64,000 bases of DNA from Aminobacter aminovorans. Its GTDB lineage: Bacteria > Pseudomonadota > Alphaproteobacteria > Rhizobiales > Rhizobiaceae. The notes under the pieces were generated by a model that was given only the letters and a program-made list of their open reading frames with translations, made no database searches and had not been told where the DNA came from. The stretch's first letter is position 1; each line of letters opens with the position of its first letter. The translations under genes and the position numbers were made by a program. Of this stretch, positions 1-8,923 are shown one piece after another. The stretch is taken from contig NZ_UFSM01000001.1 of assembly GCF_900445235.1 (NCBI RefSeq), positions 3,053,501 through 3,117,500 on the forward strand, read 5' to 3'.

Positions 1-1
1 G

Positions 2-913
2 CGCAACACGCCCGTCAACGAGTACCGTGTCGACGTGTCGTCGCCCCGGCTCGGCATCGAAAAGATGGTCGATCTCTACGTCGCGCCTGCATCCGAGCTG
101 CCGGGTTCGGTGGTGGTGATGTTCCAGGAGCGCTCGATGGCCGACAAGATCGACCGTCAGATGACGCATCGCGGTGCGGCGCGCTCGGTCACCGGCCTTG
201 CCGCCATGCTCGCCCATGAAATCAAGAACCCGCTGTCGGGCATCAGGGGCGCGGCACAGCTGCTGGAGCTGAATGCTTCCGACGACGATCGTTCGTTGAC
301 CCGGCTGATCATCGACGAGACCGACCGCATCGTTTCGCTTGTCGACCGGATGGAAGTGTTTTCCGACGAGCGGCCGATCGACCGTTATCCCGTCAACATC
401 CACGTCGTGCTTGATCACGTGAAGGCGCTGGCCAGGAACGGCTTTGCCAATGGAATCAAGATCCTGGAGGACTACGATCCGTCGCTGCCGCCGGTTTATG
501 CCAACCGCGACCAGCTGATCCAGGTCTTCCTCAATCTGGTCAAGAACGCCGCCGAGGCGATCGGCCACGACCCGCATGGCGAGATCACGCTGTCCACCGC
601 CTTCAAGCCCGGCATCCGCATGTCGATTCCCGGCACCCAGGATCGCGTCTCGCTGCCGCTGGAATTCTGCGTCCACGACAACGGATCGGGCGTCTCCGAG
701 GACATCCTGCCGATCCTGTTCGACCCTTTCATCACTACCAAGCCCAATGGCTCGGGCCTCGGCCTCGCGCTTGTCGCCAAGATCGTCGGTGACCATGGCG
801 GGGTGATCGAGTGCGATTCGACACCGCGCGGCACCACCTTCCGCATCCTGATGCCCGCCTGGAAGGAACTGCCCGTGCATCTCGACGACGACAGTGAAGG
901 AGCCCATCGATGA
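2..913 (+). CDS. ntrB: NtrB nitrogen sensor histidine kinase (5' truncated by window)
   Basis: Sensor kinase of the nitrogen two-component system; phosphorylates NtrC under nitrogen limitation and is switched to phosphatase by GlnB. The reading frame is open to the left edge, so the N-terminal PAS part is outside the window and no true start is visible. Visible are the phosphoacceptor H-box ([10 protein letters not shown]), the N-box around [11 protein letters not shown] and the G-boxes DNGSGV and GSGLGLALV. The stop codon overlaps the ntrC start in an ATGA arrangement, so the two are translationally coupled. In rhizobia this operon usually begins with a dus (nifR3) gene, which would lie to the left. 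Confidence 0.95.
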   Translation, partial: RNTPVNEYRVDVSSPRLGIEKMVDLYVAPASELPGSVVVMFQERSMADKIDRQMTHRGAARSVTGLAAMLAHEIKNPLSGIRGAAQLLELNASDDDRSLTRLIIDETDRIVSLVDRMEVFSDERPIDRYPVNIHVVLDHVKALARNGFANGIKILEDYDPSLPPVYANRDQLIQVFLNLVKNAAEAIGHDPHGEITLSTAFKPGIRMSIPGTQDRVSLPLEFCVHDNGSGVSEDILPILFDPFITTKPNGSGLGLALVAKIVGDHGGVIECDSTPRGTTFRILMPAWKELPVHLDDDSEGAHR

Positions 914-2367
914 GCGTGCGCGGAAACATCCTTGTCGCCGATGACGATGCGGCGATCCGCACGGTGCTCAATCAGGCGCTGTCGCGCATGGGGCATGAGG
1001 TTCGCGTCACCTCCAACGCCGCGACGCTGTGGCGCTGGGTGGCGGCCGGCGAGGGCGATCTTGTCATCACCGACGTGGTGATGCCCGACGAGAACGCCTT
1101 CGACATGCTGCCGCGCATAAAGAAGGCGCGGCCGGAGCTGCCGGTCATCGTCATGAGCGCGCAGAACACCTTCATGACCGCCATCCGCGCTTCGGAAACC
1201 GGTGCCTACGAGTATCTGCCCAAGCCCTTCGATCTCACCGAACTGCTGAGCATCGTCAACCGCGCACTGTCAGAGCCACGGCGGCCGAAGAGCGAACAGC
1301 GCCATGACGAGCAGCCCGACGCCATGCCTCTGGTCGGCCGTTCGGCGGCGATGCAGGACATCTACCGTATGCTCGCCCGCATGATGCAGACGGACCTGAC
1401 CGTCATGATCTCGGGCGAATCGGGCACCGGCAAGGAACTGGTGGCACGCGCGCTCCATGAGTATGGCCGCCGCCGCAACGGGCCGTTCGTTGCCATCAAC
1501 ATGGCCGCCATCCCGCGCGACCTGATCGAATCCGAGCTCTTCGGCCACGAGAAGGGTGCCTTCACCGGGGCGCAGAACCGCTCGACCGGCCGCTTCGAGC
1601 AGGCCGATGGTGGTACGCTGTTCCTCGACGAAATCGGCGACATGCCGATGGAAGCGCAGACCAGGCTGCTCCGCGTGTTGCAGCAGGGCGAGTACACAAC
1701 GGTCGGCGGGCGCACGCCGATCAAGACCGACGTGCGCATCGTTGCGGCCACCAACAAGGACCTGCGTACGCTCATCAATCAGGGTCTGTTCCGCGAGGAT
1801 TTATTCTATCGCCTCAATGTCGTACCGCTTCGTCTTCCAGCGTTGCGCGAACGCTCGGAGGATGTTCCCGACCTTGTCCGCCATTTCTTCAAGCAGGGCG
1901 TCAGCGAAGGCCTTCAGGCCAAGCGCATCTCGGCCGGCGGCGTCGAATTGATGAAGCGCTATCCCTGGCCGGGCAATGTGCGCGAGCTGGAAAATCTGGT
2001 GCGCCGGCTGGCGGCACTCTATCCGCAGGACGAGATTTCGGCCGAAATCATCGAGTCCGAGCTCAAGTCAGGCGAGCAGCCCGTCGTGCCCGGCGGCAAT
2101 CTCATTCCCGACGATCTGTCGGTGGGCCAGGCCGTCGAACACTTCCTTCAGCGCTATTTCGCGATGTTCGCCGGCGACCTGCCGCCGCCTGGGCTCTACC
2201 AGCGCATCCTGGCCGAGGTCGAATACCCGCTGGTGCTGGCTTCGATGACGGCGACGCGCGGCAACCAGATCAAGGCCGCAGAACTTCTGGGCCTCAACCG
2301 CAACACGCTGCGCAAGAAGATCCGTGAACTCGGCGTCAACGTCTACAAATCGTCGCGGCCCGTCTGA
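910..2367 (+). CDS. ntrC: NtrC nitrogen response regulator, sigma-54 activator
   Basis: Enhancer-binding protein that activates sigma-54 promoters of nitrogen assimilation genes. It has 485 residues, the usual family length. The N-terminal receiver domain carries the acidic pocket near residues 11-13 and the phosphoacceptor Asp55 ([10 protein letters not shown]). The central AAA+ domain has Walker A (GESGTGKE) and an intact GAFTGA loop for contact with sigma-54. The C-terminal Fis-type helix-turn-helix contains [16 protein letters not shown]. The start overlaps the ntrB stop by 4 nt. Probable targets inside this window are the sigma-54 promoters in front of glnII and glnB. Confidence 0.97.
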   Translation: MSVRGNILVADDDAAIRTVLNQALSRMGHEVRVTSNAATLWRWVAAGEGDLVITDVVMPDENAFDMLPRIKKARPELPVIVMSAQNTFMTAIRASETGAYEYLPKPFDLTELLSIVNRALSEPRRPKSEQRHDEQPDAMPLVGRSAAMQDIYRMLARMMQTDLTVMISGESGTGKELVARALHEYGRRRNGPFVAINMAAIPRDLIESELFGHEKGAFTGAQNRSTGRFEQADGGTLFLDEIGDMPMEAQTRLLRVLQQGEYTTVGGRTPIKTDVRIVAATNKDLRTLINQGLFREDLFYRLNVVPLRLPALRERSEDVPDLVRHFFKQGVSEGLQAKRISAGGVELMKRYPWPGNVRELENLVRRLAALYPQDEISAEIIESELKSGEQPVVPGGNLIPDDLSVGQAVEHFLQRYFAMFAGDLPPPGLYQRILAEVEYPLVLASMTATRGNQIKAAELLGLNRNTLRKKIRELGVNVYKSSRPV

Positions 2368-2435
2368 CGCGCCCAAGCCCGCGTCCGGCCCCAGGACGCT
2401 TGCTTGAAGACGCTTATCTGTCGATAGCCCGTCTA

Positions 2436-2462
2436 AACATTTTCGCTTCAGGCGAAAATGTT
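2436..2462. repeat. Perfect 11-bp inverted repeat between ntrC and ntrY
   Basis: AACATTTTCGC and GCGAAAATGTT flank a 5-nt loop (ttcag). It lies 68 nt after the ntrC stop and about 14 nt before the first possible ntrY start. No T-run follows, so it is not a classic intrinsic terminator. It may be an attenuating hairpin or an operator that separates ntrBC from ntrYX expression. Confidence 0.6.
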
Positions 2463-2476
2463 GCATAATCGCCACA

Positions 2477-4810
2477 ATGCGTTGCATAGATGCGCCGCAA
2501 TCAATGTCTCTACACGGCAGCATGGCGAGCCAGGCACAACCTCTGAACGACAAGACACCCGTGCAACCCCGGCAGGAAGGTCGCCGCCTTCTCGCGCTTC
2601 CGGGCGTGCTGGCTATTGCCGCGGCGCTGGTTTCGGCGGCGGTGTCGTTCGCTATCCTGATCGGCGTGACGCCGATCACCCCTGATTCGACGACAACGCT
2701 GGCGCTTATCGCCATCAATGCAGTGCTGGTGCTGATCCTCGTCGGGCTGATTGCCTTCGAGATCCAGCGCATCGTCATGGCCCGCAGGCGCGGCAAGGCA
2801 GCGTCGCGGCTGCATGTGCGCATCGTCACAATGTTCGCGCTGGTGGCAGCGCTGCCGGCACTGCTGGTCGCCGTCGTCGCGTCGATCACGCTCGACATCG
2901 GCCTCGACCGCTGGTTCCAGATCCGCACCACGACAATCGTCAACTCGTCGCTGTCGATCGCCGAGGCCTATGTCCAGGAGAACGCGCGCAATCTGCAGAG
3001 CACGACGCTGTCGATGGCCAACGACCTCGACAACAACCGTCCGCTCTACGGTCTCGACCGCAGCGGCTTCCTCGACTTCATGGGCCGGCAGGCGCAACTG
3101 CGCGCGCTCGCCCATGCAGCCCTGATCAGCGCCGACGGCTCTTTCGTCATGAGCGCCAAGACCGGCGCTGATTTCGCCATGCCCGAACCTCCTGCCGTTG
3201 CGGTCCAGACCGCGGCGGACGGCAAGCCGGTGCTGATCGAGCCGAAGACGCGCAACATCGTCGGCGCCATCATCAAGCTGCGTGAGATCGAAGGGCTCTA
3301 TCTCTACACGATCCGCCTGGTCGATCCCGAGGTGATCAAGGCGCGCCAGATCGTCACTGCAAATACCGAAGAGTATCGCGACCTCGGCGCCAACCGGCGC
3401 ACGACGCAGATCGCCTTCGCCCTGCTTTATCTCGGCCTCACGCTGATCGTCGTGCTGTCGGCTATCTGGACCGGCATCGCGGTCGCGGACCGCATCGTCC
3501 GGCCGATCCGCCAGCTGATCGGCGCCGCCGACGAGGTGGCGACGGGCAATCTCGATGTTTCGGTGCCGGTGCGGCAATCGGATGGCGACGTCGGCGCGCT
3601 CAGCGACACGTTCAACAACATGCTGCTCGAGCTCAAGTCGCAGCGTAACGAGATCCTGACCGCCAAGGACGTCATCGACGAACGCCGCCGTTTCTCGGAA
3701 GCCGTGCTTTCCGGCGTCACCGCCGGCGTCATTGGCGTCGACCCCTATGGCAGCATCACCATCGTCAATCCTTCGGCCGAAGCGATGCTGGCGATTTCGG
3801 CGTCCGAGTCGCTTGGCCAGAACCTGTCGATCCTGTTGCCTCACGTCGGCCGCGTCTTTGAGATCGGCCGCAAGTCGGGCCGCGCCGTCTACCGCGAGCA
3901 GGTCACCTTCTACCGCGCAGGCGCCGAGCGCACCTTCAACGTGCAGGTGACGGTCGAGGAGGGTGAAAGCGAGGTCGGCGACAAGTCCTATGTCGTGACC
4001 ATCGACGACATCACCGACCTCGTCACGGCACAGCGCACCTCTGCCTGGGCCGACGTTGCACGGCGCATAGCCCACGAGATCAAGAACCCGCTGACGCCGA
4101 TCCAGCTGTCGGCGGAGCGCATTCGCCGCCGCTATGGCAAGGTCATCACCGAAGACCGCGAGGTCTTCGACCAGTGCACCGAAACCATCATCCGCCAGGT
4201 CGGCGACATAGGCCGTATGGTCGATGAATTCTCGGCCTTCGCGCGTATGCCGAAGCCCGAGATGAAGGTGATCGACATTCGCGAGCCGCTGCGCGAGGCG
4301 TCTTTCCTTGTCGAGGTCAGCCGCGCCGACATCGCCTTCGAGCGCGAGATCACGCCCGGTCCGCTCAAGGGAACCTTCGATAGCCGCCTGATGGCCCAGG
4401 CCTTCGGCAATGTCATCAAGAATGCCGCCGAGGCGATCGAGGCGGCGGAACGCCAGACCGGTGAGGCCGGGGTCATCAAGATCCGGGCGCGGCGGGACGG
4501 CAACTCGATCCGCATCGATGTGATCGACAATGGCAAGGGATTGCCGCGCGAGAATCGCCAGCGGCTGCTCGAGCCCTATATGACGACACGCGAGAAAGGC
4601 ACCGGCCTCGGCCTCGCTATCGTCAAGAAGATTGTCGAGGACCACGGCGGAAGATTGGAACTTCACGACGCACCAGCCGATTTCCATGGCGGGCGCGGCG
4701 CGATGATCAGCATGGTCCTGCCTGCGGCGGCCGAAGAGGCCGCGGCACCCAAGGGTGCCGACGACGCAGTGCAGGGCAGAGAAACCGAAAAGGTCGGAAA
4801 TGGCGTCTGA
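2477..4810 (+). CDS. ntrY: NtrY transmembrane sensor histidine kinase
   Basis: Membrane kinase partner of NtrX, linked to nitrogen, redox and envelope control in alphaproteobacteria. The N-terminus has several hydrophobic segments (about residues 45-100), a periplasmic region, and another membrane segment near residues 315-335, followed by HAMP, PAS, the H-box [13 protein letters not shown] and a GHKL ATPase domain (NVIKNAAEAIE, DNGKGLP, GTGLGLAIV). At 777 residues it matches NtrY. The upstream ATG at 2477 is the longest choice; the ATG at 2522 (MASQAQP) is also plausible. The 3' end overlaps ntrX by 11 nt. Confidence 0.95.
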   Translation: MRCIDAPQSMSLHGSMASQAQPLNDKTPVQPRQEGRRLLALPGVLAIAAALVSAAVSFAILIGVTPITPDSTTTLALIAINAVLVLILVGLIAFEIQRIVMARRRGKAASRLHVRIVTMFALVAALPALLVAVVASITLDIGLDRWFQIRTTTIVNSSLSIAEAYVQENARNLQSTTLSMANDLDNNRPLYGLDRSGFLDFMGRQAQLRALAHAALISADGSFVMSAKTGADFAMPEPPAVAVQTAADGKPVLIEPKTRNIVGAIIKLREIEGLYLYTIRLVDPEVIKARQIVTANTEEYRDLGANRRTTQIAFALLYLGLTLIVVLSAIWTGIAVADRIVRPIRQLIGAADEVATGNLDVSVPVRQSDGDVGALSDTFNNMLLELKSQRNEILTAKDVIDERRRFSEAVLSGVTAGVIGVDPYGSITIVNPSAEAMLAISASESLGQNLSILLPHVGRVFEIGRKSGRAVYREQVTFYRAGAERTFNVQVTVEEGESEVGDKSYVVTIDDITDLVTAQRTSAWADVARRIAHEIKNPLTPIQLSAERIRRRYGKVITEDREVFDQCTETIIRQVGDIGRMVDEFSAFARMPKPEMKVIDIREPLREASFLVEVSRADIAFEREITPGPLKGTFDSRLMAQAFGNVIKNAAEAIEAAERQTGEAGVIKIRARRDGNSIRIDVIDNGKGLPRENRQRLLEPYMTTREKGTGLGLAIVKKIVEDHGGRLELHDAPADFHGGRGAMISMVLPAAAEEAAAPKGADDAVQGRETEKVGNGV

Positions 4811-6161
4811 TATTCTTATCGTTGACGACGAGGAAGACATCCGCGAACTCGTTGCGGGCATCCTGAGCGACGAAGGTCACGAAACCCGCACGGCGTTCGA
4901 CGCCGACAGCGCGCTTGCCGCTATTGCGGACCGAGCGCCGCGCCTTGTCTTCCTCGACATCTGGTTGCAGGGGTCGCGGCTGGACGGTCTGGCCTTGCTC
5001 GACGCGATCAAGACGCTGCATCCCAACCTGCCGGTGGTGATGATCTCCGGCCATGGCAACATTGAAACAGCCGTTTCGGCGATCCGCCGCGGCGCCTATG
5101 ATTTCATCGAGAAGCCGTTCAAGGCCGACCGGCTGATCCTGATCGCCGAGCGCGCGCTCGAAACCTCGAAGCTGAAGCGCGAGGTCTCCGACCTCAAGAT
5201 GCGCAGCGGCGAAACGCACGATCTGATCGGCATGTCGTCTGCGATGAGCCAGCTGCGCCAGACCATCGATCGTGTCGCGCCGACCAACAGCCGCGTCATG
5301 ATCATCGGCCCGTCGGGTTCCGGCAAGGAAATGGCCGCGCGCGCCATCCATGCCCTGTCGTCGCGGAAGAACGGTCCGTTCGTCGCACTCAACGCCGCGA
5401 CGATCACGCCGGAGCGCATGGAGATCGAGCTGTTCGGCACCGAATCGAATGGTGGCGAACGCAAGGTCGGCGCACTTGAAGAGGCGCATCAGGGCATATT
5501 GTACCTCGACGAAATCGCCGACATGCCGCGCGAAACGCAGAACAAGATCCTGCGCGTGCTCGTCGAACAGCAGTTCGAGCGCGTCGGCGGCACCAAGCGG
5601 GTCAAGGTCGATGTCCGCATCATCTCGTCAACGGCGCAGAACCTCGAGGCGATGATCGCCGAGGGGCGCTTCCGCGAGGATCTCTATCACCGCCTTGCCG
5701 TCGTGCCTGTCATGGTGCCGGGGCTTGCCGAGCGTCGCGAGGACATTCCCTACCTTGTCGACAACTTCATGAAACAGATGGCCAAGCAGGCGGGCATCAA
5801 GCCGCGCCGCATCGGTGACGACGCGCTCGCCGTGCTCCAGGCTCACAACTGGCCTGGCAACGTCCGGCAGCTGCGCAACAATGTCGAGCGGTTGCTGATC
5901 CTCGCCCGCAGCGACAATCCCGAGGCGCCGATTACCGCCGACCTGCTGCCGTCCGAAATCGGCGACGTCATGCCGCGTGCGCCGAACCAGTCGGACCAGC
6001 ACATCATGGCGCTGCCGCTTCGCGAGGCGCGGGAGATGTTCGAGAAGGAGTATCTCATCGCCCAGATCAATCGCTTCGGTGGCAACATCTCCAAGACTGC
6101 CGAGTTCATCGGCATGGAGCGCTCGGCACTTCACCGCAAGCTCAAGTCGCTCGGCGTCTAG
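4800..6161 (+). CDS. ntrX: NtrX response regulator
   Basis: Response regulator of the NtrYX system. The ATG at 4800 gives MASDILIVDDEED, a normal receiver start, and a 453-residue protein; a longer in-frame version from 4755 would lie within ntrY and is unlikely. The receiver has Asp53 (VFLDIWLQG) as phosphoacceptor. The AAA+ domain has Walker A (GPSGSGKE) and the C-terminus has a Fis-type helix-turn-helix (ISKTAEFIGMERSALHRKL). The segment where NtrC has GAFTGA reads ESNGGERKVGALEEA here, so the canonical sigma-54 contact loop is missing. NtrX may therefore regulate sigma-70 promoters. Confidence 0.95.
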   Translation: MASDILIVDDEEDIRELVAGILSDEGHETRTAFDADSALAAIADRAPRLVFLDIWLQGSRLDGLALLDAIKTLHPNLPVVMISGHGNIETAVSAIRRGAYDFIEKPFKADRLILIAERALETSKLKREVSDLKMRSGETHDLIGMSSAMSQLRQTIDRVAPTNSRVMIIGPSGSGKEMAARAIHALSSRKNGPFVALNAATITPERMEIELFGTESNGGERKVGALEEAHQGILYLDEIADMPRETQNKILRVLVEQQFERVGGTKRVKVDVRIISSTAQNLEAMIAEGRFREDLYHRLAVVPVMVPGLAERREDIPYLVDNFMKQMAKQAGIKPRRIGDDALAVLQAHNWPGNVRQLRNNVERLLILARSDNPEAPITADLLPSEIGDVMPRAPNQSDQHIMALPLREAREMFEKEYLIAQINRFGGNISKTAEFIGMERSALHRKLKSLGV

Positions 6162-6218
6162 CATGGTGCTCGATGCGGTTTCAGCTGAGATGGCGAACGG
6201 CCAGGATCGATCGATGAC

Positions 6219-7595
6219 ATGCGCGTAATCATCTGCGGGGCGGGACAGGTCGGTTACGGCATCGCGGAAAGGCTGGCGGCGGAAAAGAACGACGTCTCGA
6301 TCATCGACACCGCGCCCGAACTGATCCATGCGGTGCGCGACCAGCTCGACGTGCGTGGTTTCGTCGGCCACGGCTCGCATCCAGAGGTGCTGGAGGCCGC
6401 CGGCGCCCAGAACGCCGACATGATCATCGCGGTGACCTTGTTCGACGAGGTCAACATCGTCGCCTGCGAAGTGGCGCACGCTTTGTTCAACGTGCCGATG
6501 AAGGTCGCCCGCATCCGCTCGCAGGCCTATTTGCAGCCGCACTACCAGGACCTGTTCTCGCGCGACCATCTGCCGATCGACGTGATCATCTCGCCTGAGC
6601 TGGAAGTGGGCGAAATGGTGCTGCGCCGCATCACGCTGCCCGGTGCCGTCGATGTCGTCCGCTTCGCCGAAAACCACATCATCATGGTGGCGATCGAGTG
6701 CCTGGAGGATTGCCCTGTCATCAACACGCCGCTGGCGCAGCTCAGCGAGCTTTTCCCCGACCTGCCGTCGACAGTCGTCGGCGTGACGCGCAATGGCCGC
6801 CTGTTCATCCCGCATTCGGCCGACCAGCTTGTGGCGGGCGATCTTGCCTATGTCGTGACCACCAAGGAACAGGTCCGGCGCACGCTCGGCCTGTTCGGCC
6901 ACGATGAGCAGGAAGCGACCCGCATCGTCATTGCCGGCGGCGGCAATATCGGCCTGTTTGTGGCCCGCACGCTCGAACAGCGCCAGAGCCGCACCAAGAT
7001 CAAGATCATCGAGGCGCACCGGGAGCGCGCGATCAAGGTCGCCGACGAGTTGCGTCGTACCGTGGTGCTCAACGGCAGCGCGCTCGACCAGAAGCTTCTG
7101 ATGGAAGCCGACATTCAGGACGCCGACCTGATGGTGGCGCTGACCAACAACGACCAGGTCAACATCCTTTCCTCCGTCATGGCCAAGCGGCTGGGCTGCA
7201 AGGGCAATCTCGCTCTGATCAACAACCCGGCCTATCACGACCTGACCAAGCCGCTCGGCATCGACGCGCACGTCAATCCGAGTGCCGTCACGATCTCGCG
7301 CGTGCTCCAGCATGTCAGGCGCGGCCGCATCCGCCAGGTGCACTCGATCCAGCGCGGTGCCGCCGAGATCATCGAGGCCGAGGCGCTCGAAACCTCGCCG
7401 CTGGTCGGCACGCTGCTGCGCGACCTGGATCTGCCCGACGGCATGCGTATCGGCGCCATCTACAGGGATGGCCATGTGGTCAAGCCGAGCGGGTCGGTGA
7501 AGGTCAAGCCCAAGGATCGTGTCGTCATTTTCGCGCTCGACAAGGCGGTCAAGCAGGTCGAGCAGATGTTCCGCGTCAGCCTCGAATTCTTCTGA
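6219..7595 (+). CDS. trkA: TrkA, NAD-binding regulatory subunit of Trk potassium uptake
   Basis: Peripheral cytoplasmic subunit that gates TrkH/TrkG potassium channels in response to NAD(H)/ATP. It has 458 residues with two tandem RCK units: a first Rossmann motif at the N-terminus (VIICGAGQVGYGIA) and a second near residue 235 (IVIAGGGNIGLFVA), each followed by a TrkA-C domain. The ATG at 6219 directly precedes the Rossmann motif. It lies 57 nt after ntrX, the conserved alphaproteobacterial order, and may be cotranscribed with ntrYX. No trkH gene is in the window. Confidence 0.95.
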   Translation: MRVIICGAGQVGYGIAERLAAEKNDVSIIDTAPELIHAVRDQLDVRGFVGHGSHPEVLEAAGAQNADMIIAVTLFDEVNIVACEVAHALFNVPMKVARIRSQAYLQPHYQDLFSRDHLPIDVIISPELEVGEMVLRRITLPGAVDVVRFAENHIIMVAIECLEDCPVINTPLAQLSELFPDLPSTVVGVTRNGRLFIPHSADQLVAGDLAYVVTTKEQVRRTLGLFGHDEQEATRIVIAGGGNIGLFVARTLEQRQSRTKIKIIEAHRERAIKVADELRRTVVLNGSALDQKLLMEADIQDADLMVALTNNDQVNILSSVMAKRLGCKGNLALINNPAYHDLTKPLGIDAHVNPSAVTISRVLQHVRRGRIRQVHSIQRGAAEIIEAEALETSPLVGTLLRDLDLPDGMRIGAIYRDGHVVKPSGSVKVKPKDRVVIFALDKAVKQVEQMFRVSLEFF

Positions 7596-7674
7596 TCTGG
7601 ACCAGACGTTTGAGCGTTGCCGCGCGGCGCAAATCGACTAGAACTCCGTCTGAATTTTCGGGGACACGAAAACC

Positions 7675-8538
7675 ATGCCGCGCATAGCCTACGTCAACGG
7701 CCGCTATCTCCCGCATGCCCAGGCAGGCGTGCATATCGAAGACAGGGGCTATCAGTTCGCCGACGGCGTCTATGAGGTCTGCGAGGTGGCGCGCGGCTTC
7801 ATCGTCGACAGCGTCGGCCATCTCAACCGCCTCGACCGCTCGCTTTCCGAACTCAGGATCGCCTGGCCTGTCAATCGCGCCGTGCTGGTCCACATCATGC
7901 GCGAGGTCATTGCCCGCAATCGTGTTCGCAATGGCATGGTCTATCTCCAGGTGACGCGCGGCGTCGCGCCGCGTGACCACGTGTTCCCAGGCGAAACCAC
8001 CCTGTCATCGCTCGTCGTGACCGCCAAGCGCACCGACCCGGTCGCGTCGGCCAAGCGGGCGGCGGCAGGCATCAAGGTGATTACCGTTCCGGAGAATCGC
8101 TGGGAGCGCGTCGACATCAAGTCGGTTGGTCTGCTGCCCAACGTGCTGGCGCGTCAGCAGGCCAAGGAGGCCGGCGCGCAGGAGGCGTGGTTCGTCGACC
8201 CGGATGGGACCGTGAAGGAAGGGGCTGCGACAAACGCCTGGATCGTCACCAAGGACGGCCACCTCGTCACCCGTCCGGCAGACAGCGGCATCCTGCGCGG
8301 TATCACGCGTACGACGCTGATGGATGTCGCCAAGAAGCTTGACCTGAAGGTCGAGGAGCGCGGGTTTACCGTCGAGGAAGCCAAGTCGGCGCGCGAGGCG
8401 TTCATGACCGCGGCAACGACCGTGATCATGCCGATCGTCGCCATTGACGGCCAGCCGGTCGCCAACGGGCATCCCGGATCGGTCGCGCTTTCACTCCGTG
8501 ATGCATTTTTTGACGTTGCGGAAAAAATCCAAGCCTGA
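7675..8538 (+). CDS. dat: D-amino acid aminotransferase (fold type IV PLP enzyme)
   Basis: Class IV aminotransferase predicted to convert D-alanine and 2-oxoglutarate to pyruvate and D-glutamate. It has 287 residues. The N-terminal signature YVNGRYLP...IEDRGYQFADGVYEV is typical of D-amino acid aminotransferases. The PLP-binding lysine is probably Lys149 (DIKSVGLLPN), with the conserved Glu182 in VKEGAATNAW. It sits between trkA and hfq, as in many Rhizobiales. Branched-chain aminotransferase and aminodeoxychorismate lyase share the fold, but the N-terminal signature favours Dat. Confidence 0.88.
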   Translation: MPRIAYVNGRYLPHAQAGVHIEDRGYQFADGVYEVCEVARGFIVDSVGHLNRLDRSLSELRIAWPVNRAVLVHIMREVIARNRVRNGMVYLQVTRGVAPRDHVFPGETTLSSLVVTAKRTDPVASAKRAAAGIKVITVPENRWERVDIKSVGLLPNVLARQQAKEAGAQEAWFVDPDGTVKEGAATNAWIVTKDGHLVTRPADSGILRGITRTTLMDVAKKLDLKVEERGFTVEEAKSAREAFMTAATTVIMPIVAIDGQPVANGHPGSVALSLRDAFFDVAEKIQA

Positions 8539-8677
8539 TAACCGCTTGGGCGTAAATGGTTAAATTCATCTCGTTCAGCTTGCTACGCGTTGTGGCAAGG
8601 GGGTGTTTGCTGGCTTGACATGGGCCCGGTAATTTGGCGCATTGGCAGCAGACAGGGATCGGCGAAAGAAAAAAACA

Positions 8678-8923
8678 ATGGCGGAACGATCGCAGAATCT
8701 TCAGGACCTTTTCCTGAATTCAGTTCGCAAGAGCAAAAACCCACTCACCATTTTCCTGATTAACGGCGTGAAGTTGACCGGAGTAGTTACCTCCTTCGAC
8801 AATTTCTGTGTTTTGTTGCGCCGTGACGGGCACTCGCAGCTCGTCTACAAGCATGCCATCTCCACGATCATGCCGAGCCAGCCGGTTCAGATGTTCGATG
8901 GCGAGGAAAGCCAGGGCGGCTGA
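8678..8923 (+). CDS. hfq: RNA chaperone Hfq
   Basis: Sm-like hexameric RNA chaperone that pairs small RNAs with mRNAs. The ATG at 8678 gives the standard 81-residue protein beginning [10 protein letters not shown]; an in-frame ATG at 8642 would add 12 lysine/arginine-rich residues not found in Hfq. Sm1 ([18 protein letters not shown]) and Sm2 ([12 protein letters not shown]) are intact. A TTGACA at 8615-8620 in the 139-nt upstream gap is a possible -35 box, though its -10 is unclear. hflX begins directly after the stop, so the hfq-hflX unit is conserved. Confidence 0.98.
   Translation: MAERSQNLQDLFLNSVRKSKNPLTIFLINGVKLTGVVTSFDNFCVLLRRDGHSQLVYKHAISTIMPSQPVQMFDGEESQGG

Noticed and set aside
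2510..4861. A 783-codon open frame on the minus strand antisense to ntrY
   Set aside because: It is a shadow of high-GC coding sequence; the plus-strand frame is an unmistakable histidine kinase and the antisense product has no recognisable domain.
5628..7475. A 615-codon minus-strand frame antisense to ntrX and trkA
   Set aside because: It crosses two real genes and gives low-complexity His/Asp/Arg-rich sequence, typical of antisense shadow frames.
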